Positions 1 to 5,156 of a stretch of 5,156 bases of DNA are shown here, piece by piece. The stretch covers positions 1 to 5,156 of the forward strand of contig CALAEB010000147.1 in the NCBI GenBank assembly GCA_937890875.1, in the 5' to 3' direction. Source of the DNA: an uncultured Anaerolineaceae bacterium (GTDB taxonomy: Bacteria > Chloroflexota > Anaerolineae > Anaerolineales > Anaerolineaceae). Every line of letters starts with the position of its first letter. The first letter of the stretch is position 1. The notes under the pieces were generated by a model. It saw only the letters and a program-made list of their open reading frames with translations. It ran no database searches and was not told where the DNA came from. A program made the translations under genes and the position numbers.

Positions 1-944
<944 letters not shown>

Positions 945-947
945 CTA

Positions 948-953
948 ATTATA
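948..953 (-). promoter_or_regulatory. Candidate -10 box of the enolase promoter
   Basis: A perfect TATAAT is read on the minus strand about 58 nt before the enolase start and just downstream of the transporter terminator. No good -35 hexamer sits at 16-18 nt; the region upstream is A/T-rich. This would give enolase its own short leader of about 50 nt. The box is seen directly; promoter activity is inferred. Confidence 0.5.
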
Positions 954-976
954 AGGCAGTTTTGTGAATAATTTCT

Positions 977-1031
977 AAAAACAGGAAAGGAGCGCGGCTT
1001 GCGTCAGAAGTTCAAGATGCGGCCTTTCCTG
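977..1031 (-). terminator. Intrinsic terminator of the sugar transporter operon
   Basis: On the minus strand the arm CAGGAAAGG (1031-1023) pairs with CCTTTCCTG (990-982) and is followed directly by five T residues (981-977). A weaker inner stem, GCGTC (1001-1005) with GATGC (1016-1020) on the plus strand, folds the 32-nt interior. It lies about 130 nt after the permease 2 stop and just before the enolase promoter, the expected place for separating the two units. Confidence 0.75.
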
Positions 1032-1049
1032 CCGATTAAAGATGATAAT

Positions 1050-1099
1050 TTGGCTGTTGTTCCATTTTTGCGTTTTGCCAAAAATGGAACAACAGCCAA
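1050..1099. repeat. Perfect 21-bp inverted repeat, 8-nt loop, after permease 2
   Basis: The arms at 1050-1070 and 1079-1099 are perfect reverse complements around the loop CGTTTTGC. Near the stem base is TGTTGTTC/GAACAACA, shared with the hairpins at 2958-3006 and 5126-5156. There is no T-run directly after it on either strand, so it is not a typical intrinsic terminator. It starts 58 nt past the permease 2 stop and may act as an mRNA 3' stabiliser or belong to the palindrome family of this locus. Confidence 0.85.
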
Positions 1100-1157
1100 G
1101 AGACTTTTCAAACTTCGAATCCAATCGTCGGAATTGCTGATTTCTTCTTCGGCTCGC

Positions 1158-1922
1158 TCAACCTTTGACAGCCCCGGCGACCACGCCTTCGATAATCTGC
1201 CGCTGGCAGGTCAGGTAAAACACGATGATCGGCACGATGGATAAAACGAGCATCGCCATCAGCGCACCCATGTCCCGCGAGCCGTAACCGCCTTGCAGGA
1301 ATTGAACGGCGATCGGGATCGTCCGGTATTTATTTCCGATCAGCAGATAAGGCAGGATCGGGAAAACAACGCTGAAAAATGTTTGGATCGGGGAACAGCC
1401 GTCGATGACAGACGCTTCTTCAATTTCTTTGGGGATGCTTTTTATAAAACCGGAGAACATAAATACCGATAATCCGGCGCCAAACCCCAGGTAGATGAAG
1501 ATGATCCCGACCGGATTGTCCAGGCGCAGAACGTTCGCGACTTTTGACATGGTGAACATGACCATCTGAAACGGGACGATCATGCTGAAAACAAATAGAT
1601 AATACAGCGCACTGGTGATTTTTGTTTTTACCCGGGTAATGTACCAGGCGGTCATCGAGGTGAAAAAGACAATGACCAGAACCGAACCGACCGTGATGAA
1701 GAGCGAATATCCGAAGGCGTGAAAGAAATTAATTTTGGCTACGCCGTTGATATAGTTTTTTATGCCGACATAGGTCTTCGCGTCCGGCAAAACGAACGGT
1801 GCATCCGCAATATAGAACTGGCCTTTGAAGGAATTCATCAATACGATGAATATCGGGGAAAGAAACAAAATGACCAGAATTACGAGTACGATAAAAATAA
1901 TAGAATTTGTCTTGCTTTTCAT
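1158..1922 (-). CDS. CUT1-family ABC sugar permease 2 (MalG/LacG type), internally shortened
   Basis: Inner-membrane subunit of a binding-protein-dependent sugar importer; with permease 1 it would form the channel and dock an ATPase through its EAA loop. It has 254 codons against about 275-280 usual. Membrane segments are visible near residues 8-31, 69-93, 105-125, 138-160 and 220-238. The cytoplasmic EAA-type loop begins at 166 (EIEEASVIDGCSPIQTFF). The C-terminus IIEGVVAGAVKG is the typical end of this subfamily. Directly after VVFPIL (185-190) the chain jumps to PYLLIGNKYRT, where relatives have about 21 further residues containing the helix with WIWND. This looks like an in-frame loss of one helix at base 1352/1353 and may disable or re-route the subunit. 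The start overlaps the permease 1 stop in TGATG, with AAGGAGG 10 nt upstream, so the two are translationally coupled. The family call is secure, the substrate unknown. Confidence 0.93.
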   Translation of the reverse strand: MKSKTNSIIFIVLVILVILFLSPIFIVLMNSFKGQFYIADAPFVLPDAKTYVGIKNYINGVAKINFFHAFGYSLFITVGSVLVIVFFTSMTAWYITRVKTKITSALYYLFVFSMIVPFQMVMFTMSKVANVLRLDNPVGIIFIYLGFGAGLSVFMFSGFIKSIPKEIEEASVIDGCSPIQTFFSVVFPILPYLLIGNKYRTIPIAVQFLQGGYGSRDMGALMAMLVLSIVPIIVFYLTCQRQIIEGVVAGAVKG

Positions 1923-2770
1923 CAGCTTTCAACCTCCTTCGTTCGGGTTAATCTGAGCTGGACAAAAGCGATGATTGCGACCAAAAGGAAAAAGACGACT
2001 GCTTTTGCCTGGCCGACACCTTCCCAGCCAACCCGTCCATAGAATGTCTTGTAAATATCCAGCGCCAGCATTTGCGTTTTATCGCCGGGCGCTCCGTTGG
2101 TCAGGGCAAGGTTCTGGTCAAACAGCTTGAAGGAGTTGGTCAGGGTGAGAAACGTGCAGATGGTAATGGAAGGCATCATCATCGGGATGGTGATCTTGAA
2201 GATCGTTTGACTTCGGCTTGCGCCGTCGATTGCTGCGGCTTCATTCAGTTCTTTGGGGATATTTTGAATTCCGGCGATATAAATGATCATCATATAGCCG
2301 ATCATCTGCCAGTTCAGCACGACGACCAGCCCCCAGAAGCCATATTTTGCGCTGAATGTGATATCTACGCCGAACAACGCAATCAAAATTCCGTTGATGA
2401 TTAACTGCCAGATGTATCCGAGAACAATTCCGCCGATCAGATTAGGCATAAAAAAGGCTGTCCGGAAGAGGTTTGTCCCCCGGATCCCGCGGGTCAGCAG
2501 CAGCGCCAGCGGAAAAGCGAGCAGATTGATCAGTACAACGGAAACAACTGCGAACCGTGCGGTGAACCAAAGCGCTTCAATGAATTTGGTATCTGCGGTA
2601 AAAGCACGGACATAATTGGATAAACCGACCCAGCGGGCATCGATTACGGTCCGAAATTCCGTAAACGATAATCCAATTCCCATAATGAAAGGGATCAGAA
2701 AGGATATGGTAAATGCGAGAAGCGTCGGCAAAACAAAAATCGGAAAATACTTTTTCAGAGTTTTGCTCAT
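1922..2770 (-). CDS. CUT1-family ABC sugar permease 1 (MalF/LacF type)
   Basis: The other inner-membrane channel subunit of the same importer, 282 codons, a normal length for the short MalF-like class. Hydrophobic segments lie near residues 9-35, 66-94, 104-126, 143-167, 197-212 and 255-274. The EAA loop is at 174-202, with ELNEAAAIDGA followed by FKITIPMMMP, the place where the ATPase binds in this family. The segment after the EAA loop is intact here, in contrast to permease 2. I chose the ATG at 2770 because a perfect AGGAGG stands 6 nt upstream and the protein then starts MSKTLKKYFP, as relatives do; an open extension to 2884 only reads through a palindrome. It follows the binding-protein gene after an unusually long 376-nt gap and overlaps permease 2 by one base. 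The sugar cannot be named from sequence alone. Confidence 0.95.
   Translation of the reverse strand: MSKTLKKYFPIFVLPTLLAFTISFLIPFIMGIGLSFTEFRTVIDARWVGLSNYVRAFTADTKFIEALWFTARFAVVSVVLINLLAFPLALLLTRGIRGTNLFRTAFFMPNLIGGIVLGYIWQLIINGILIALFGVDITFSAKYGFWGLVVVLNWQMIGYMMIIYIAGIQNIPKELNEAAAIDGASRSQTIFKITIPMMMPSITICTFLTLTNSFKLFDQNLALTNGAPGDKTQMLALDIYKTFYGRVGWEGVGQAKAVVFFLLVAIIAFVQLRLTRTKEVES
1933..1939 (-). promoter_or_regulatory. Ribosome binding site of permease 2 inside permease 1
   Basis: AAGGAGG on the minus strand lies within the last codons of permease 1, 10 nt before the permease 2 ATG at 1922. Together with the TGATG stop-start overlap it implies translational coupling of the two channel subunits, probably for equal amounts. 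Confidence 0.85.
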
Positions 2771-2776
2771 TGGCTG

Positions 2777-2785
2777 CCTCCTTTT
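2777..2785 (-). promoter_or_regulatory. Strong ribosome binding site of permease 1
   Basis: AAAAGGAGG on the minus strand with 6 nt to the ATG at 2770 fixes the start of permease 1 and argues against the longer reading from 2884. It overlaps a TTTTGATA word on the plus strand (2782-2789). Confidence 0.9.
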
Positions 2786-2827
2786 GATAGCGTAACGGAC
2801 ATCCAAAGTTTGATGGAACGGGATGGC

Positions 2828-2873
2828 TTTTTGTTGCCGTGTGTCTGCTGCAGCGGACACACGGCAACAAAAA
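2828..2873. repeat. 46-bp near-perfect palindrome upstream of permease 1
   Basis: Arms 2828-2845 and 2856-2873 (18 bp, base TTTTTGTTGCC) are perfect complements, and the centre GCTGCAGC continues the palindrome with only one mismatched pair (2846/2855). It lies about 43 nt before the permease 1 ribosome binding site. No T-run follows on the minus strand. In RNA it would give a very stable stem in the leader of the permease message. Confidence 0.9.
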
Positions 2874-2888
2874 ACTTTTTCCACGTCT

Positions 2889-2911
2889 GATATGAATCAG
2901 ATTTTCATATC
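2889..2911. repeat. Small inverted repeat GATATGAA / TTCATATC
   Basis: Eight-base arms at 2889-2896 and 2904-2911 with a 7-nt loop. The right arm overlaps the 27-bp flanking motif at 2902-2928. The word ATATGAA also occurs at 3086-3092 and, on the minus strand, at 5074-5080. Confidence 0.6.
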
Positions 2912-2928
2912 TGGTCCGAGTGTCAAAA
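2902..2928 (-). repeat. 27-bp flanking motif, copy R1
   Basis: Read on the minus strand it starts TTTTGACACTCGGACC and ends ATATGAAAA. It lies 29 nt from the left foot of the 49-nt hairpin and 28 nt from the 46-bp palindrome. With R2 it forms an inverted pair around the hairpin: 13 of 16 core bases agree. With R3 most of the 27 positions agree (five or so differences by hand). Confidence 0.75.
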
Positions 2929-2957
2929 GTCGGATTGCTGTTGCTGAAAGAAGAAAC

Positions 2958-3006
2958 TGTTGTTCTGTCTTTTACTGCGCGAAGCGCAGTAAAAGACAGA
3001 ACAACA
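2958..3006. repeat. 49-nt perfect hairpin (23-bp arms, GAA loop)
   Basis: Arms 2958-2980 and 2984-3006 are perfect reverse complements, starting TGTTGTTCTGT and closing with GCGC-GAA-GCGC. The centre contains GCGAAGC, known from biophysical work as an exceptionally stable DNA mini-hairpin. The palindrome reads the same in both directions and no clean T-run follows on either side. It lies between the binding-protein and permease genes and is the core of the module at 2902-3060. Confidence 0.95.
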
Positions 3007-3033
3007 AACATTCCTTTTTCGGTAATTGAATGT

Positions 3034-3060
3034 TTTTGACACCCAAACCATATTTCGAAT
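3034..3060 (+). repeat. 27-bp flanking motif, copy R2
   Basis: Read on the plus strand it starts TTTTGACACCCAAACC and stands 27 nt from the right foot of the 49-nt hairpin, pointing outward. It is the inverted partner of R1; its outer third has drifted (TATTTCGAAT instead of ATATGAAAA). Confidence 0.7.
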
Positions 3061-3072
3061 CATTGATGAAAG

Positions 3073-3110
3073 AAAGCCTGCTTTGATATGAAATGTCAAA
3101 AGCAGGCTTT
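3073..3110 (-). terminator. Hairpin after the binding-protein gene, partial terminator or mRNA 3' protector
   Basis: AAAGCCTGCTTT (3073-3084) pairs perfectly with AAAGCAGGCTTT (3099-3110); allowing one bulged A, the stem extends inward through TTTGA/TCAAA. On the minus strand it starts 37 nt past the stop of the binding-protein gene and is followed by the moderately U-rich TTTCTTTC. Such a hairpin inside a sugar-ABC operon is known to keep binding-protein mRNA more abundant than permease mRNA. The plus strand could also be terminated weakly. Its inner part contains TTTTGACA on the minus strand, the word also found in the R motifs. Confidence 0.7.
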
Positions 3111-3146
3111 TGCTTCTAAACGATACGGTTGTTTTCTGTGACCGGC

Positions 3147-4469
3147 TTAATTGCCACTTTCACTCTTCCATTCGTCCACAACCAGCTTCGAGACAGCGTC
3201 CCAATCCATTTGTCCTTGGGCATACTGCAGAAGGGCGGCTCCGAAGTCATTTTTGAAAGTCTGGCTTGGGAAGACGGTGAAGTTCCAGGCGACGGAGGTC
3301 ACGCCTTCTTTGCCCATCCAATTCAAAACTTCTTTTGCCAGGGGATCGGTCGGTTTTTCATCTTCAGCGAAAGTGTCAAACGGGGCGATGAAGCCGAGTT
3401 TGTTGGTGACGAATTCTTTCCCCTTCTCGGATGAATATAGCCAATAGATGAAATCCTCGGCCAATTTCTGTTTTTCCTCAGAGACATTTTTGTTGATCGC
3501 AAAGAAGTTTTCGGTGCCGGTGCAAAGGCCCTGGTTTTCTTCTCCCTCAACCCCGATATAGATCGGCAGGAATTTGATATCTTCCTCGGCAACAACATTT
3601 CCGTCGACCGAAGCGATTTGGCTCCATGCCCAGTTTCCGTTTTGGACCATTGCCGCCCGCCCCAGCGCGAATTCCGCCATCGAATCAGCGACCTGCTTTG
3701 ATCCGAGGAGTTTCGGGTCGGTAACAGAGTTGTTGATATAGAGATCAAAAATATCTTTGAAATTCGGGCCGTATTGGAAAGTGATTTCCTTGGTGGCATC
3801 GCTGGTCAGGTCGATGCTGTTGTTCTTAAATTCATAATAAACCGGCACATTGGCCAAATGTGTCTGCCAGCGCCAGTCTTCGCCAGGCTGCAGTGATGTG
3901 GAAGCGAAGACGCCATCAATCCCGAGCGCATCTTTTTTGGCGGTCATGTCTTCTACAACGGCTTTTAAAGTTGCAAAGTTATTAATTTCGTCCATTGAAG
4001 CGGCCAATGCGCCTTCTGTTGCGAAATAAGCATCCATAATAGCCTGATTGTAGATAATTCCATAGCCTTCAACTACGTAAGGAATCCCATAAACGCCGTC
4101 ACCGTCCATAACTGCAAGCGATTTGTCGGAAAGATGAGCGTATAATTCGGTGCCCTTCAGATCTTTTGTATAGTCTTTCCAGGATGCATACCCTTTCGGC
4201 CCGTTGATCTGGAAAAGAACCGGCGGGTCGGCTTTTGCAATTTCGGATTTCAGCGTCTGTTCGTAAGTACCGGAAGCGGCGGTGACGACATTCAATTTCA
4301 CCCCGGTTTCGGCCTCATAGACTGCGGAAATGTCGTTGTAAACTTCGGCAATTTCCGGCTTGAAATTCAAATAGTAAAGCGATTGTGATTCCTGCGCCTG
4401 GGCAACTCCCGAAAGCACAACGATTAAGGCCAGTGCAATTAACTGAACTGCAATTATTCTCTTTTTCAT
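3147..4469 (-). CDS. CUT1-family extracellular sugar-binding protein of the ABC importer
   Basis: Captures a sugar outside the cytoplasmic membrane and delivers it to the two permeases encoded downstream. The protein has 440 residues, normal for a family 1 solute-binding protein (MalE-like fold). A signal peptide is clear: KKR, a hydrophobic stretch at 8-22, then VAQA with likely cleavage after Ala25. There is no lipobox cysteine, so it should be a soluble periplasmic protein. The mature part shows LYYLNFKPE, AASGTYEQTLKSEIAK, GVYGIPYVVEGYGIIYN (125-141), EFALGRAAMVQNGNWAW (266-282) and GTENFFAINK, all typical of this family; the aromatic patches probably stack on the sugar. I chose the ATG at 4469 because AGGAGA stands 5 nt upstream and the signal peptide follows at once; the frame is open to 4553 but that extension has no such support. 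The family is secure; the sugar, possibly an oligosaccharide, is not identifiable here. Confidence 0.95.
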   Translation of the reverse strand: MKKRIIAVQLIALALIVVLSGVAQAQESQSLYYLNFKPEIAEVYNDISAVYEAETGVKLNVVTAASGTYEQTLKSEIAKADPPVLFQINGPKGYASWKDYTKDLKGTELYAHLSDKSLAVMDGDGVYGIPYVVEGYGIIYNQAIMDAYFATEGALAASMDEINNFATLKAVVEDMTAKKDALGIDGVFASTSLQPGEDWRWQTHLANVPVYYEFKNNSIDLTSDATKEITFQYGPNFKDIFDLYINNSVTDPKLLGSKQVADSMAEFALGRAAMVQNGNWAWSQIASVDGNVVAEEDIKFLPIYIGVEGEENQGLCTGTENFFAINKNVSEEKQKLAEDFIYWLYSSEKGKEFVTNKLGFIAPFDTFAEDEKPTDPLAKEVLNWMGKEGVTSVAWNFTVFPSQTFKNDFGAALLQYAQGQMDWDAVSKLVVDEWKSESGN

Positions 4470-4474
4470 CGGTC

Positions 4475-4480
4475 TCTCCT
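4475..4480 (-). promoter_or_regulatory. Ribosome binding site of the binding-protein gene
   Basis: AGGAGA on the minus strand with 5 nt to the ATG at 4469. It decides the start in favour of 4469 over the in-frame ATG at 4553. Confidence 0.85.
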
Positions 4481-4564
4481 TGTGAATAATTTGATTTCCT
4501 GCTATTACAATCTTTTCAGAAGCAATAAGCGTCATGTATTTATGATAAAACATTTGCTTTGTTT

Positions 4565-4593
4565 CGTATAGGGCCTTCCTTATTTTTCTGCAA
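4565..4593 (-). promoter_or_regulatory. Candidate promoter of the transporter operon
   Basis: On the minus strand TTGCAG (4593-4588), a 17-nt spacer and TATACG (4570-4565) give a sigma-70-like layout about 95 nt before the start codon. The hexamers match only 3 and 4 of 6 consensus bases, so help from an activator would be plausible. A second reading, TTGCGA followed after 17 nt by TTTAAA further upstream, cannot be excluded. Confidence 0.4.
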
Positions 4594-4596
4594 TTC

Positions 4597-4610
4597 GAAG
4601 TTTAAACTTC
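4597..4610. promoter_or_regulatory. 14-bp perfect palindrome, operator candidate
   Basis: GAAGTTTAAACTTC is a perfect palindrome just upstream of the candidate -35 box. A half-site TAAACTTC recurs at 4682-4689. Position and symmetry fit a binding site for a dimeric regulator of the transporter, possibly an activator. It lacks the central CG common in LacI-family operators, so no family is assigned. Confidence 0.5.
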
Positions 4611-4643
4611 TTTCGCAAAAATTTCGCAAAAATTTACAAAAAC
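4611..4643. repeat. 11-bp tandem repeats next to the palindrome
   Basis: TTTCGCAAAAA stands at 4611-4621 and again at 4622-4632, followed by a diverged third unit TTTACAAAAAC (4633-4643). The period of about one helical turn puts the units on one face of the DNA and the A-tracts in phase, which would bend the DNA upstream of the promoter or load a protein in series. Confidence 0.7.
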
Positions 4644-5001
4644 GATTCCCATTTGTAACATGAAGCGTCACTTGGCTCATGTAAACTTCCTGCAGAAGCG
4701 AAAAAAAAGCTTTTTGCGGGTGTTTTGTAAAAAGGATTCCCTGTTTTTTTCAGGCGTTCAATCCTCTGGACGTTCTGACCGTAATGCGGCGCATTCCCAT
4801 ATGACGAATTCCGGCTTCCGCAGCCGTGACTTCACAGCAGGGCAATCTTTTTCAAATGAAACGAGAAGCTTGCGGTTGTATTGTTTCTGTGCTTTTGACT
4901 TGGCAATGGTAGAATTTAAACAAGGAATGCCGGAAAACTATATTCAGGCAGACATCGGTAATGAAAAGCCAGTAATTTAGAAATAAGGACATCGCATTCA
5001 A
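4644..5001. other. Gene-free upstream stretch
   Basis: I see no gene here on either strand. The open frames that cross it lack ribosome binding sites and have unprotein-like composition. Small symmetric items are AAAAAGCTTTTT (4704-4715), AATGCGGCGCATT (4783-4795) and CGGCT/AGCCG around 5 nt (4812-4826). It may be decayed sequence or a long regulatory region before the transporter promoter. Confidence 0.55.
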
Positions 5002-5075
5002 ATTCAGCGGGAAAGTCTGTGGTTCTTCTGATTCCCCGTAGAAAAGAAAATCAAGAGAACCGCTGAATATTTTTT
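5002..5075 (+). terminator. Nested hairpin with T6 tail, plus-strand terminator candidate
   Basis: ATTCAGCGG (5002-5010) complements CCGCTGAAT (5060-5068). An inner stem, 5021-5033 with 5049-5061, pairs except for two positions and shares bases 5060-5061 with the outer stem. Six T residues (5070-5075) follow on the plus strand. No plus-strand gene precedes it in the window, so what it would terminate is unclear; two partly exclusive folds are also possible. Confidence 0.45.
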
Positions 5076-5098
5076 CATATTTGGTTGGGGTATCAAAA
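5072..5098 (-). repeat. 27-bp flanking motif, copy R3
   Basis: Read on the minus strand it starts TTTTGATACCCCAACC and ends ATATGAAAA. It sits exactly 27 nt from the foot of the truncated hairpin at 5126, the same gap as between R2 and the complete hairpin. Its end halves TTTTGATA and TATGAAAA are themselves nearly inverted repeats. Confidence 0.75.
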
Positions 5099-5125
5099 GG
5101 GTAAAATTTTCCCAAAGGAGTTATT

Positions 5126-5156
5126 TGTTGTTCTGTTTTTTGTTGGGCTTTGCCCA
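5126..5156. repeat. Second long hairpin of the same family, cut by the window edge
   Basis: The left arm 5126-5148 starts TGTTGTTCTGT and ends TGGGC; after the loop TTT the right arm begins GCCCA and stops at the edge. Its arm agrees with that of the hairpin at 2958-2980 at 19 of 23 positions and has the same implied geometry (23-bp arms, 3-nt loop). The rest of the right arm is predicted, not seen. Confidence 0.75.

Noticed and set aside
1127..1146. Similarity of GTCGGAATTGCTG to GTCGGATTGCTG at 2929
   Set aside because: Only about a dozen bases with one gap, at a different position relative to the hairpins; may be chance.
2771..2884. 38-codon N-terminal extension of permease 1
   Set aside because: It is a translation of the 46-bp palindrome and leader; the AGGAGG before 2770 and family N-termini fix the shorter start.
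2958..3006. Integron attC site
   Set aside because: The palindrome is perfect, without extrahelical bases, and lacks the RYYYAAC/GTTRRRY core pair; there is no cassette gene or integrase nearby.
2823..3029. Open frames through the palindromes that give the same peptide (CCRVSAAADTRQQK) on both strands
   Set aside because: The identical peptide on both strands follows from the palindrome itself; these are not genes.
2771..3146. CRISPR array
   Set aside because: The repeats are inverted, few and diverged, and there are no equal-sized unique spacers between direct repeats.
4470..4553. 28-codon N-terminal extension of the binding protein
   Set aside because: It would bury the signal peptide inside the protein, and a good ribosome binding site stands before 4469.
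4660..4980. Open frame of 106 codons on the plus strand upstream of the hairpin with T6
   Set aside because: No ribosome binding site before the ATG, low-complexity basic and Ser/Phe-rich composition, no recognisable domain. Ending just before a terminator-like hairpin is the only support, which is too little.
4852..5115. Open frame of 87 codons on the minus strand (TTG start)
   Set aside because: It runs through the nested hairpin and the R3 motif, starts on TTG without a good ribosome binding site and resembles no protein I know.

Overview
The window carries one transcriptional direction only: all four recognisable genes read on the minus strand. From right to left they are a periplasmic sugar-binding protein, two membrane permeases of a CUT1-type (carbohydrate uptake) ABC importer, and the first two thirds of enolase, which runs off the left edge. 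No ATPase, glycosidase or regulator gene lies inside the window, so the importer probably borrows an ATPase encoded elsewhere, and its exact sugar cannot be read from here.

The organism is a bacterium of moderate G+C with AT-rich gaps. The binding protein has a plain signal-peptidase-I leader with no lipobox cysteine, which is unusual for a Gram-positive monoderm. The enolase has a variant active-site loop. I lean weakly towards Anaerolineae (Chloroflexota) or a spirochaete and cannot settle it by eye.

Layout: enolase (1-890) has its own TATAAT box. Gap 891-1157 holds a good intrinsic terminator for the transporter operon (977-1031) and a 21-bp perfect hairpin (1050-1099). Permease 2 (1158-1922) and permease 1 (1922-2770) overlap as TGATG. 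Gap 2771-3146 is unusually long for the inside of an operon and is packed with palindromes. The binding protein follows (3147-4469). Upstream of it (4470-5156) there is a candidate promoter, a 14-bp palindrome, 11-bp tandem repeats, a gene-free stretch, and at the right edge a second copy of the palindromic module.

The most interesting content is in the gaps. A modular element is visible: a 49-nt hairpin (23-bp perfect arms, 3-nt loop) flanked at 27-29 nt on each side by an inverted 27-bp motif with core TTTTGAYACYCRRACC. One complete copy lies at 2902-3060, and a second copy is cut by the right edge (5072-5156). The two hairpins differ in sequence, yet the complete one is perfectly paired and the other is paired as far as it can be seen. 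This suggests either a small non-autonomous mobile element or a regulatory/terminator module. A second notable point is that permease 2 appears to lack about 21 residues just after its EAA loop, as if by a clean in-frame deletion.
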